17,102 nucleotides of DNA, taken from NCBI GenBank assembly GCA_051984675.1, contig JBPYFK010000055.1, positions 1 through 17,102 on the forward strand, given 5' to 3'. Within the stretch, counting starts at the first letter, position 1; every line of letters starts with the position of its first letter. The position numbers and the translations under genes were made by a program. A model generated the notes under the pieces. It was not told the origin of the DNA. It was given only the letters and a program-made list of their open reading frames with translations, and made no database searches. Shown here piece after piece: positions 9,500 through 17,102 of this stretch. The stretch comes from JBPYFK01 sp051984675 (GTDB lineage: Bacteria; Actinomycetota; Actinomycetes; Mycobacteriales; Pseudonocardiaceae).

Positions 9500-10926
9500 A
9501 GCGAGTGGTGATCATCGGCAACGGCCCGGCGGGCCACCGGCTGGCGGCCAGCCTGCACCGGCGGGCTCCGCAGTTCGACGTGACCGTCCTGGGCGCGGAG
9601 AGCCGTCCGGCCTACAACCGGGTGCTGCTGTCGTCGGTGCTGGCCGGGTCGCTTCCCCCGGAAGCGATCACGCTGCCTCCGCTGCCGGACGCCGTCACCG
9701 TCCACACTGGAGTGCGGGTCACGGAGATCGACCGCGCCGAGCGGTGGGTGCGCACCGACGCCGGCATGGCGTTCGAGTACGACGAGCTCGTCCTCGCCAC
9801 CGGCGCGGAGTCGGTGCTACCCGCGATTCCGGGCCTGCTCGACGGCGACGGCGCCCTCGCCGAAGGCGTCATCGCCTTCCGCACGCTGGACGACCACGAT
9901 CGGATCTTCGCGCGGCTGGCCGAAGGGAGTCGCGCGGTCGTGCTCGGCGGCGGCCTGCTGGGCGTGGAGACCGCGCGCGGGCTGGCCGGTCGTGGCATCC
10001 ACGTCAGCCTCGTGGAGTCGGCCGAGTACCTGATGAACCGGCAGCTGGACGCCGGTGCCGGCAAGGTCCTGGCGCGGGTGGTCGAGAAGCTGGCGGTCCA
10101 CCTGCGGCTGGGCACCGAGGTCCTCGGCTACCGGCCCGGCGAGGTGGAACTCGCCAGCGGTGAGACGCTTCCCGCCGACGCGCTGATCGTCTCGGCCGGC
10201 GCGCGACCGAACGTCTGGCTCGCCGAAGCCACCGGTCTGGCCGTGGCCAGCGGCGACGGCGGAATCGTCGTCGACGATGAGCTGCGCAGCAGCGACCCGC
10301 ACATCCGGGCGATCGGCGACTGCGCCTCGCACGACGCCGGCACGCCCGGCCTGCTCGAGCCCGCCTGGCAGCAGGCGGACGTGCTCGCGGGCCTGCTCTC
10401 GCAGCAGGAGTCGGACGCGCGTTACCTCGGCAGCAAGGGCCTCACCCGGCTGCGGGCGCGGGACATCGACCTCGCCACGGTCGGCGCCGGGCACCTCGGC
10501 GACGACGAGGCGGACGTCGTAGTGCTGTCCGACCCCACGCGCGGGAAGTACGCGAAGCTCGCCCTCCGCGACGGCGCGCTCGCCGGCGCGATCCTGCTCG
10601 GCTGCCCGGAAGCCACCGGAGTGGTCACCCAGCTCTACGACAGCGCTGGTGAGCTGCCGGCAGACCCGATGACGCTGCTGTTCGGCCAACGCGAGCAACC
10701 GCGCGAACTCTCTCCCGCGCTGCTGCCGGACCGCGCGGTGATCTGCCGCTGCAACAGCGTCACCAAGCAGGCCATCGTCGAGTCCTGGCACGGCGGCGCC
10801 CGCACCCCCGACGAGATTTCCCAGACCACGAGGGCAGGAACCGGCTGCGGCAGCTGCGTCAACGCGGTGGAGGGCCTGTGTTCCTGGCTGAAGTCAACGA
10901 ATCCCGAGACCGAGGAGGCTGCATGA
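9496..10926 (+). CDS. nasB: FAD/NAD(P)H-dependent electron-transfer protein with [2Fe-2S] BFD domain (NasB-like)
   Basis: This 476-aa protein most likely feeds electrons from NAD(P)H to the nitrate reductase encoded before it. It starts with a dinucleotide-binding loop (VVIIGNGPAGH), contains a second one near 150-160 (VVLGGGLLGVE), and ends with a bacterioferritin-ferredoxin-like [2Fe-2S] domain whose cysteines are C417, C419 (ICRCNS) and C451, C454 (GTGCGSC). It has no siroheme or sulfite-reductase-like domain, so it is not itself a nitrite reductase. It aligns along its whole length with the N-terminal half of the NirB encoded next. In Bacillus a protein called NasB does the analogous job, but is longer. 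ATG 9496 overlaps the nasC stop; an upstream in-frame GTG/ATG extension has no merit. Electron donor preference (NADH or NADPH) cannot be read here. Confidence 0.85.
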
Positions 10927-13451
10927 GCGGGACGGTGGTCGTGGTCGGCCACGGCATGGTCGGCCACCGGGTGGTGGAGCAGCTACGCAGCCGTGACACC
11001 GAGAACCAGTGGCGTGTGGTGGTGCTCGGCGAGGAGGGCCTGCCGGCCTACGACCGGGTCGCCCTGTCGTCCTATTTCGACGGCCAGACCGCCGACGACC
11101 TCGCCTTGCCGGCGGTGGCCGACGACCAGGCCGAGATCCGGCTGTCCACTCAGGTCACCGAGATCGACCGCGCCGAGCGCGTGGTGACGACGTCCGATGG
11201 TCACCGGATCGATTACGACGCGCTCGTGCTGGCCACCGGCTCGCGGCCGTTCGTCCCGCCGATCACCGGCCATGACCTGCCGGGATGCTTCGTCTACCGG
11301 ACACTGGACGACCTGGACGCGATCCGCGAGGCAGCATCCTCGGCGTCCACCGGTGTCGTGATCGGCGGCGGGCTGCTCGGCCTGGAGGCCGCCAACGCTC
11401 TGCGGCTGCTCGGCACCGACACGCACGTGGTCGAGATGGCGCCGTGGCTGATGCCGGCCCAGCTCGACGAGGGCGCCGGCCGCACGCTGACCCGGCTGAT
11501 CAGCGACCTCGGCATCCACGTCCACTGTGACGTGCGCACCGAGGAGATCGAGGGCAGCACCGGCCAGGTGACCGCGCTGCGGCTGGCGGACGGCACCACC
11601 ATCAAGACGGACATGCTGGTCTTCTCCACCGGCATCCGGCCCCGCGACGAGCTCGCGTCGGCCGCGGGACTGGCCACCGCCGAGCGCGGCGGCATCCTGG
11701 TGGACTCCCGCTGCCGCACCGAGGACGAGTACATCTGGGCCATCGGCGAGTGCGCCGCGGTCGACGGCGTCTGCTACGGCCTGGTCGCGCCGGGCTACTC
11801 GATGGCCGACGCGGTCGTGGACCAGCTCCTCGGCGGCGAGGGCGAGTTCCCGGGCGCGGACCTGTCCACCAAGCTGAAGCTCCTCGGCGTCGACGTCGCC
11901 AGCTTCGGGGACGCGAAGGGCAGCACCGACGGCTCCCTGGACGTCGTCTACGCCAACAGCGCCAGCGGCACCTACGCCAAGCTGGTCGTCAGCGACGACG
12001 CGCAGACACTGCTCGGCGGCATCCTGGTCGGCGACGCGTCGGCGTACGCGACCCTGCGGCCGCTGGTCGGCCGCGAACTGCCGGCCGAGCCGGAAGCCCT
12101 GCTGGTCCCCGCCGGCGGCGCCGGCATCGACCTCGGCACCGACGCGCTGCCCGACGACGCGACCGTGTGCTCCTGCTACAACGTCACCAAGGGCCAGATC
12201 ACCACGGCGATCACGGAGCAGTCGCTGTGCGACGTGGCCGAGGTGAAGGGCTGCACGCAGGCCGGCACCGGCTGCGGGTCGTGCGTGCCGATGCTGAAGA
12301 AGCTGCTCACCGAGTGCGGTGTCGAGGTTTCCCGCAACCTGTGCGAGCACTTCCCCCAGACCCGGCAGGAGCTCTTCGAGGTCGTGCAGGTCACCGGCAT
12401 CTCGACGTTCTCCGAACTGATCGCCGAGCACGGAACGGGCAGCGGCTGCGACATCTGCAAGCCGGCGGTCGCGTCCATCCTGGCCAGCCTGGGTCACGGC
12501 CACATCCTGGAAGGCGAGCAGGCCACCCTGCAGGACACCAACGACCACTTCCTGGCCAACATCCAACGCAACGGCACCTACTCGGTCGTGCCACGGATTC
12601 CCGGCGGGGAGATCACGCCGGAGAAGCTCATCGTGCTCGGCGAGGTGGCCAGGGACTTCGGGCTGTACACGAAGATCACCGGCGGTCAGCGGGTCGACAT
12701 GTTCGGGGCCCGCGTCGAGCAGCTCCCGCGGATCTGGAAGCGGCTGGTGGACGCCGGCTTCGAATCCGGCCACGCCTACGGCAAGGCGCTGCGGACCGTG
12801 AAGTCCTGCGTGGGCACCGACTGGTGCCGCTACGGCGTGCAGGACTCGGTGACCATGGCCATCCGGCTGGAGCTGCGCTACCGGGGGCTGCGCGCACCGC
12901 ACAAGATCAAATCCGCGGTGTCCGGTTGCGCCCGGGAATGCGCCGAGGCCCGGGGGAAGGACTTCGGCGTCATCGCCACCGACAAGGGCTGGAACCTCTA
13001 CGTCGGCGGCAACGGCGGCTTCACGCCCAGGCACGCCGAGCTGCTCGCGTCCGACCTCGACGACGAGACCCTGATCCGCTACATCGACCGGTTCCTGATG
13101 TTCTACATCCGCACCGCCGACCGGTTGCAGCGCACGTCGGCCTGGGTCGAGGGACTGGAAGGCGGGCTGGACCACGTGCGCGACGTTGTCGTCAACGACT
13201 CCCTCGGCCTGGCGCACGAGCTGGACGAAGCCATGCGGCGCCACATCGCCAACTACCAGGACGAATGGGCCGGCGTGCTGAACGACCCAAACAAGCTGTC
13301 GCGGTTCGTCTCGTTCATCAACGCGCCCGACGCCCCGGACCCGACGATCAGCTTCACCGAGGAAAGAGGGCAGATCCGACCCAGCGATCCGGTCGACCTG
13401 CCCATGCCCACCCTGCTGTCCCCAGCGAGTTCCGAGGAGGCCCACGCATGA
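10923..13451 (+). CDS. nirB: Nitrite reductase [NAD(P)H] large subunit
   Basis: This 842-aa protein would reduce nitrite to ammonium with six electrons from NAD(P)H. Domains in order: FAD/NAD(P)H oxidoreductase (GHGMVGH near 9-15; GGGLLGLE near 145), a BFD [2Fe-2S] domain with C416, C418, C451 and C454, a second similar small domain with C509 and C512 (GCDICK), and a sulfite/nitrite reductase domain. The last holds the siroheme-[4Fe-4S] ligands C629, C635 (SCVGTDWCRYG) and C669, C673 (SGCARECAEARG). All expected ligands are present and the length is normal for NirB. ATG 10923 overlaps the previous stop as ATGA and has GAGGAGG at 10912-10918. It needs siroheme, which explains the tetrapyrrole genes further down the operon. 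Confidence 0.96.
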   Translation: MSGTVVVVGHGMVGHRVVEQLRSRDTENQWRVVVLGEEGLPAYDRVALSSYFDGQTADDLALPAVADDQAEIRLSTQVTEIDRAERVVTTSDGHRIDYDALVLATGSRPFVPPITGHDLPGCFVYRTLDDLDAIREAASSASTGVVIGGGLLGLEAANALRLLGTDTHVVEMAPWLMPAQLDEGAGRTLTRLISDLGIHVHCDVRTEEIEGSTGQVTALRLADGTTIKTDMLVFSTGIRPRDELASAAGLATAERGGILVDSRCRTEDEYIWAIGECAAVDGVCYGLVAPGYSMADAVVDQLLGGEGEFPGADLSTKLKLLGVDVASFGDAKGSTDGSLDVVYANSASGTYAKLVVSDDAQTLLGGILVGDASAYATLRPLVGRELPAEPEALLVPAGGAGIDLGTDALPDDATVCSCYNVTKGQITTAITEQSLCDVAEVKGCTQAGTGCGSCVPMLKKLLTECGVEVSRNLCEHFPQTRQELFEVVQVTGISTFSELIAEHGTGSGCDICKPAVASILASLGHGHILEGEQATLQDTNDHFLANIQRNGTYSVVPRIPGGEITPEKLIVLGEVARDFGLYTKITGGQRVDMFGARVEQLPRIWKRLVDAGFESGHAYGKALRTVKSCVGTDWCRYGVQDSVTMAIRLELRYRGLRAPHKIKSAVSGCARECAEARGKDFGVIATDKGWNLYVGGNGGFTPRHAELLASDLDDETLIRYIDRFLMFYIRTADRLQRTSAWVEGLEGGLDHVRDVVVNDSLGLAHELDEAMRRHIANYQDEWAGVLNDPNKLSRFVSFINAPDAPDPTISFTEERGQIRPSDPVDLPMPTLLSPASSEEAHA

Positions 13452-13774
13452 AGTGGCAGGAGATTTGCCGTGTGGAACAGTTGATGCCCGGCCGCGGTGC
13501 GGCGGCGTTGCTGGAAGGCTTCCCGGTCGCGCTGTTCCGCGTGAGCGAGGACGAGGTCTACGCGGTCAGCAACATCGACCCGTTCACCGGCGCCAGCGTG
13601 ATCAGCCGGGGCATCGTCGGGGACCGCGAGGGCGAGCCGGTCGTGGCGTCCCCGCTGCACAAGCAGGTGTTCTCGCTGCGCTCCGGGAAGTGCCTCGACG
13701 GCTCCGACGAGGTCACCCTGCACACCTTCCCCGTGCGGCGGCGCAGTGACGCCGTCGAGATCGGGGTGAATTGA
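13448..13774 (+). CDS. nirD: Nitrite reductase [NAD(P)H] small subunit
   Basis: This 108-aa protein is the NirD partner of NirB. It has the Rieske-like fold signature of the family (EDEVYAVSNIDPFTGASVIS, then VASPLHKQVFSL and GKCLDG). The cysteine/histidine pairs that would hold a Rieske cluster are absent, as is normal for NirD, so its role is structural or in electron transfer support rather than cluster binding. ATG 13448 overlaps the nirB stop by four bases; TTCCGAGGAGG lies immediately upstream. The frame is open far upstream inside nirB, but that part is only an out-of-frame shadow of nirB. Confidence 0.94.
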   Translation: MKWQEICRVEQLMPGRGAAALLEGFPVALFRVSEDEVYAVSNIDPFTGASVISRGIVGDREGEPVVASPLHKQVFSLRSGKCLDGSDEVTLHTFPVRRRSDAVEIGVN

Positions 13775-14946
13775 GCGTCGCCGCGATGTCCCGGGCGCCG
13801 GTCGAGCTACCACCGCTGGCCGGCTACACCGTGGCGGTCACGGCGGCCCGGCGTGCCGACGAGCTCGGCACGCTGCTGGAGAGTCGGGGCGCGAGCGTTC
13901 TCTACGCCCCGGCGATCCGCATCGTCCCCCTAGCCGGCGACGCCGAGCTGATCGACGCGACGCGGCGGTGCATCGACCGCGCCCCGGACGTCGTCGTGGC
14001 CACCACCGGCATCGGGTTCCGCGGCTGGGTGGAGGCCGCCGACGGCTGGGGGCTCAGCGAGCGGCTGCTGCGCGCGCTGCGCTCGGCGCGGCTGCTCGCC
14101 CGGGGGCCGAAGGCTCGCGGGGCGGTGCGCGCCGCCGGGCTGCCCGACCCGTGGTCACCCGATTCCGAATCGTCGGGTGAGGTGCTGGATGAGCTGCTGA
14201 CCGACGACCTGGACGGGCGGCGGATCGTGGTGCAGTTGCACGGCGAGCCGCTGCCACACTTCTCCGACGCGCTGCGATGTGCCGGCGCCGAAGTCGTCGA
14301 AGTGCCGGTGTACCGGTGGGAACCGCCCGCCGACCCGGAACCGCTGCGGCGACTGATCGACATGATCTGCCAGCGGGGCGTCGACGCGGTCACGTTCACC
14401 AGCGCACCCGCTGCGGCAAGCCTGCTCGCCAGCGCCCGGAAGCAGGAGCGCGAGAGTGAACTGCTGGCCGCGCTGAGCGGACCGGTCGTCACCGCCTGCG
14501 TGGGGCCGGTCGCCGCCCGCCCCCTGCGCGACCGCGGAGTGCCGGGTCTGGTGCCCAGCCGGTACCGCCTCGGCGCGCTGGTGCACAAGGTGGCCGAAGC
14601 GTTGCCAGAGCGGGAAATCGCGCTCCCCGTCGCCGGGCACGAGCTGCGATTGCGCGGACATCTCGCCCTGGTGGACGGCGATCCCCGACCGATCTCCCCG
14701 ACCGGCATGGCCCTGCTGCGCATGCTCGCCAGCGACCCGGGCCGGACGGTATCCCGCGCCGCGCTGCTGTCTGCCGTGTACGGCGCGGACTCCCCACCGT
14801 CGGCCGAGCACGCGGTGGAATCCGCCATCGCCCGGCTGCGCTCCGCCCTCGGCGCTCCCCGACTGGTCCAGACCGTCATCAAACGCGGTTACCGGCTCCC
14901 GCTGGAGCCGGTCACCGGGGCACGCTGTTCCGAGGAGGGTGCTTGA
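13771..14946 (+). CDS. nnaR: HemD-like / winged-helix fusion, NnaR-type nitrate assimilation regulator
   Basis: This 391-aa protein joins two parts. Residues about 10-270 look like uroporphyrinogen-III synthase (LAGYTVAVTAARRADEL, DVVVATTGIGFRGWV, GRRIVVQLHGEPLP, DAVTFTSAPAAASLL, VTACVGPVAARPL). Residues about 284-384 form an OmpR/PhoB-like winged-helix DNA-binding domain (ISPTGMALLRMLASDPGRTV, AVESAIARLRSALG, IKRGYRLPLEP). Proteins of this build (mycobacterial Rv0260c type, NnaR) are known to activate nitrate/nitrite assimilation genes together with GlnR. It could also still make uroporphyrinogen III for siroheme; sequence alone does not decide. Translation probably starts at TTG 13771, overlapping the nirD stop as TTGA, with GGGG just before; ATG 13786 is the alternative. 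No receiver domain is present, so control by phosphorylation is not expected. Confidence 0.85.
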   Translation: MSVAAMSRAPVELPPLAGYTVAVTAARRADELGTLLESRGASVLYAPAIRIVPLAGDAELIDATRRCIDRAPDVVVATTGIGFRGWVEAADGWGLSERLLRALRSARLLARGPKARGAVRAAGLPDPWSPDSESSGEVLDELLTDDLDGRRIVVQLHGEPLPHFSDALRCAGAEVVEVPVYRWEPPADPEPLRRLIDMICQRGVDAVTFTSAPAAASLLASARKQERESELLAALSGPVVTACVGPVAARPLRDRGVPGLVPSRYRLGALVHKVAEALPEREIALPVAGHELRLRGHLALVDGDPRPISPTGMALLRMLASDPGRTVSRAALLSAVYGADSPPSAEHAVESAIARLRSALGAPRLVQTVIKRGYRLPLEPVTGARCSEEGA

Positions 14947-15674
14947 CCACTCCCACCCTGCTCCTGGTGGCCCACGGCACGCGCTACGCCCCCGGCATCG
15001 CCGAGCTCGAACGCATCGCGTCGGGGGTGCGCGACCGGTTGGGCGGCCCGGACGTGCGACTCGCGTACGTCGACGTCCTTGGACCGACGGTTTCCGAGGC
15101 ACTGCGCGACATCGCGGCACCGGCGGTCGTCGTTCCCGCGTTTCTCGCCGCTGGCTACCACGTTCGGCACGACGTGCCTACCGGTGTGCTGCGGTCGGGG
15201 CGCCAGGATGCCATTGTCACCCCGCCACTCGGTCCCGATCCTGTGCTCGGCCAGGTCATGCGCGAGCGCCTCGAACAAGCCGGCCGGCGTCCCACCGACC
15301 GGATCGTGTTCGCCGCTGCCGGCTCCTCCGACGAGCGCGCGACCGAGGACGTCCGACTCGCCGCTGTCCAATTCGGACGGTTATCCGGCGCCAGCGGCCG
15401 GATCGGCTACCTGTCCACGGCTCGGCCCCTCGTGACCGATCTCGTCGCCACTCTGCGTGCCACCGGCACGAAACGCCGCATAGCGGTAGCGACGTACCTC
15501 CTCGCCCCCGGTCTGTTCCACACGGCCCTGCACGACTCAGGCGCCGATGTCATTGCCGAGCCGCTCGGCGGGCATCCGGCCGTGATCGAGCTCATCTGCG
15601 ACCGCTATGCATCGGCCAGCGAAAAATCCGCGCGTATGACGCCGGATGTCGGGGCGGGAATCAAGGCTTCGTGA
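14943..15674 (+). CDS. cbiX: CbiX/SirB-type sirohydrochlorin chelatase
   Basis: This 243-aa protein belongs to the CbiX family, which inserts a metal into sirohydrochlorin. In this operon the likely metal is iron, giving siroheme for NirB; cobalt for cobalamin is the alternative. Metal-binding histidines are H11 in LLLVAHGTRYAPG and H73 in VPAFLAAGYHVRHD. The protein has two related halves, the second containing VATYLLAPGLFHTALHDSGA. TTG 14943 is the start: it overlaps the previous stop as TTGA and is preceded by GAGGAGGG at 14932-14939 at good distance. It is the last gene of the operon. The methyltransferase and dehydrogenase that make sirohydrochlorin from uroporphyrinogen III are not in the window and must be elsewhere. 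Confidence 0.87.
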   Translation: MTTPTLLLVAHGTRYAPGIAELERIASGVRDRLGGPDVRLAYVDVLGPTVSEALRDIAAPAVVVPAFLAAGYHVRHDVPTGVLRSGRQDAIVTPPLGPDPVLGQVMRERLEQAGRRPTDRIVFAAAGSSDERATEDVRLAAVQFGRLSGASGRIGYLSTARPLVTDLVATLRATGTKRRIAVATYLLAPGLFHTALHDSGADVIAEPLGGHPAVIELICDRYASASEKSARMTPDVGAGIKAS

Positions 15675-16075
15675 CCAAACCCGGCCGGAGAGGCCGCGAC
15701 GGCACGCGATCTGACCCAACGCGCGGATGTCCTCTGTGGACGTTGCAAGGCGTACGACGTTGTTGGCCACGTCGTCAGGGCCACACCTCCGGCCGACGCG
15801 AGTAGCGCGGACCAGCGCGCCCTCTTCGAGGGACCTGCCGGCGCTCGACACTGCTTCGACCGATCACCTGAGGCATCCGACTGACTGGCATTCGCGGCTG
15901 ACAGTAGCGAACTCCGCCATATGCGAGCAGAACCCATCGTCCCGATGTCGTAATGCGAATTTTTCGCGTCCAAGTGCAGTCGATGGTTGGTAGTCACCCT
16001 GGCACCCGCCGGTGACCATGACGGCGCCAAACCAACAAGTGACAGGCCAAACCAACAAGTGACAGGAGGTCCGTC
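15675..16075. other. Intergenic gap between the nitrate operon and the phospholipase D-like gene
   Basis: No convincing gene is seen in these 401 bases. The cbiX frame stays open after its stop from 15675 to 15884 (69 codons, including a CGRC motif) but has no ATG, GTG or TTG start. A weak 5-bp hairpin (CGGCC/GGCCG) without a T run lies close after cbiX and is not a good terminator. Further on are a T-rich inverted repeat GCGAA-TTT-TTCGC at 15955-15967 and a spaced inverted repeat GTCACC (15993-15998) / GGTGAC (16011-16016). These may be part of the promoter of the next gene, but no clear -35/-10 pair is visible. Confidence 0.5.
16026..16065 (+). repeat. Perfect 20-bp tandem duplication in the 5' region of the PLD-like gene
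   Basis: The unit GCCAAACCAACAAGTGACAG occurs twice in direct succession, 16026-16045 and 16046-16065, without mismatch. The second copy runs straight into the ribosome binding site AGGAGGT (16064-16070) ahead of ATG 16076. The exact identity suggests a recent slippage or duplication event, or a sequencing/assembly artefact. Confidence 0.9.
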
Positions 16076-17102
16076 ATGGACCGATTAGCCAAGCTGGTGC
16101 CGGCGGCCCTCGTCGTCATCGGGGCCGCCGCACCGGCATTCGCCGCCTCTGCCTGCGCCGTTCCCGGGCACGCTTCTCCCACTGTAGCGGGCAATGCGGC
16201 TATCGCGATGCGACCGGCTTCGCAGAGCCAGGCGCCGGCCGGACCCTTGATCACGGAACCGGATGATCAGTGGAAATCCGCCTACGACTTCATCAACTCG
16301 GCGAACAAGTCGTTGGACATGACCATGTACGAGTTGGTCGACAAGACAGCCGAAGACGACTTGGTGAACGTGGCCAAGAAAGGCGTGAAGGTTCGGGTCA
16401 TCCTGGATCACAACCGGGAAGCCGCACACAACCAGGACGCCTTCGACTACCTGTCCCAGAACGGCGTGCAGGTCGTGTGGGCGCCGCCAGGGTTCAAAGC
16501 CACGCACCAGAAGACAATCACAGTCGACGGAACGACGTCGTTAATATTATCGGGAAACCTCACCAGCCGGTATTACGCCACCGGGCGCGATTTCGGCGTG
16601 ATCGATGGGGACCCAAAGGACGTGGGTGCCATCGAGCAGACCTTCAACGCCGACTTCACCGGCTCCCAGATCACCCCGCCCAACGGAGATGACCTGGTGT
16701 GGAGCCCGACGAACGCACGAGGCTCGCTGCTCGACCTGATCAAGTCCGCGAAGTCGACGTTGTCGATCGAGAACGAAGAGATGGCCGACAACGACGTGGT
16801 CAACGCACTCTTGGACGCCGCCAAACGCGGAGTGCAGATCAAGGTGACCATGACCTACAACAAGAGCTGGACCGACAACTTCAACAAGTTGACCCAGGCC
16901 GGGGTCAAGGTTTCCACCTACGACCAGAAGGCCAAGCTCTACATCCACGCCAAGGTCGTGGACGCCGACGCGGGCAAACCGAACGCCCGGACGTTCATCG
17001 GCTCGGAGAACTTCTCCGCCGCCTCGCTGGACAGCAACCGGGAACTGGGGCTGCTCACCTCGGACCCGAAGATTCTCGGCCCGATCACCACAACGCTGGA
17101 CA
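16076..17102 (+). CDS. Secreted phospholipase D-like protein with two HKD motifs (partial, cut by window end)
   Basis: The frame runs open from ATG 16076 to the window edge (342 complete codons). AGGAGGT at 16064-16070 sits 5 nt before the ATG. The first 24 or so residues look like a Sec signal peptide (MDRLAKLV, a hydrophobic stretch, then PAFAAS), so the protein should be exported. Two HxKxxxxD motifs of the phospholipase D superfamily are complete: HQKTITVD from H144, followed by GNLT, and HAKVVDAD from H291, followed by GSENFS. Both halves of the catalytic domain are therefore present. The substrate could be a phospholipid (phosphatidyl transfer or hydrolysis) or nucleic acid; family members do both, and nothing seen here decides. 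It is separated from the nitrate operon by 401 bases and appears to be independent. Confidence 0.88.
   Translation, partial: MDRLAKLVPAALVVIGAAAPAFAASACAVPGHASPTVAGNAAIAMRPASQSQAPAGPLITEPDDQWKSAYDFINSANKSLDMTMYELVDKTAEDDLVNVAKKGVKVRVILDHNREAAHNQDAFDYLSQNGVQVVWAPPGFKATHQKTITVDGTTSLILSGNLTSRYYATGRDFGVIDGDPKDVGAIEQTFNADFTGSQITPPNGDDLVWSPTNARGSLLDLIKSAKSTLSIENEEMADNDVVNALLDAAKRGVQIKVTMTYNKSWTDNFNKLTQAGVKVSTYDQKAKLYIHAKVVDADAGKPNARTFIGSENFSAASLDSNRELGLLTSDPKILGPITTTLD

Noticed and set aside
10983..13445. 820-codon open frame on the minus strand opposite nirB
   Set aside because: It mirrors nirB codon positions in GC-rich DNA, has low-complexity R/G/A/V/D-rich composition and no recognisable motif, while the + strand holds every NirB ligand.
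11750..13447. Long N-terminal extension of nirD
   Set aside because: It is an out-of-frame reading of nirB, rich in R and G; NirD proper begins at ATG 13448 and has normal length.
15727..15993. 88-codon + strand open frame in the gap after cbiX
   Set aside because: No ribosome binding site, composition rich in S/T/R without motifs, and poor codon bias compared with neighbouring genes.
16145..16156. Possible lipoprotein box near residue 27 of the PLD-like protein (ASAC)
   Set aside because: The -3 position is alanine, not a typical L/V/I, and a normal signal peptidase I site (AFA) is nearer the hydrophobic stretch.

Overview
The window is GC-rich DNA with GTG and TTG starts, strong GGAGG ribosome binding sites and tightly packed genes, all on the + strand. 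Gene content and protein style point to an actinobacterium, most likely of the Pseudonocardiaceae (Amycolatopsis or Saccharopolyspora type). That placement is an inference from gene families and codon use, not from a database search. No rRNA, tRNA, CRISPR array, insertion sequence or phage gene was seen.

Layout: (1) 87-803, an orphan NarL/FixJ-type response regulator. (2) 916-2160, an RNase D-type 3'-5' exoribonuclease with an HRDC domain. (3) 2328-5692, a two-gene beta-oxidation operon: thiolase (fadA) overlapping a bifunctional enoyl-CoA hydratase / 3-hydroxyacyl-CoA dehydrogenase (fadB). It is preceded by a conspicuous inverted pair of 14-bp operator-like sites and closed by a strong intrinsic terminator. 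(4) 6022-15674, a seven-gene nitrate assimilation operon: NarK transporter, molybdopterin nitrate reductase (NasC), a FAD/[2Fe-2S] electron-transfer protein (NasB-like), siroheme nitrite reductase large and small subunits (NirB, NirD), a HemD-like/winged-helix fusion regulator (NnaR-type), and a CbiX-type sirohydrochlorin chelatase. (5) 15675-16075, a gene-poor gap. (6) 16076 to the window end, a secreted two-HKD phospholipase D-like protein, cut off by the window edge.

The nitrate operon is the centrepiece. NarK brings in nitrate, NasC with its redox partner reduces it to nitrite, and NirBD reduces nitrite to ammonium. The last two genes fit siroheme supply and regulation: a uroporphyrinogen-III-synthase-like fold joined to a DNA-binding domain, and a chelatase of the type that puts iron into sirohydrochlorin. 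The junctions are extreme: one 1-nt gap followed by five successive 4-nt stop/start overlaps (ATGA three times, TTGA twice), which implies one transcript with coupled translation.

I see no convincing wholly unknown system. The items most worth a second look are the operator pair before fadA, the layered control region before narK (a perfect 14-bp palindrome plus GlnR-like half-sites at about 11-bp steps), the HemD-regulator fusion inside the operon it may control, the NasB/NirB paralogy, and a perfect 20-bp tandem duplication abutting the ribosome binding site of the phospholipase D-like gene.
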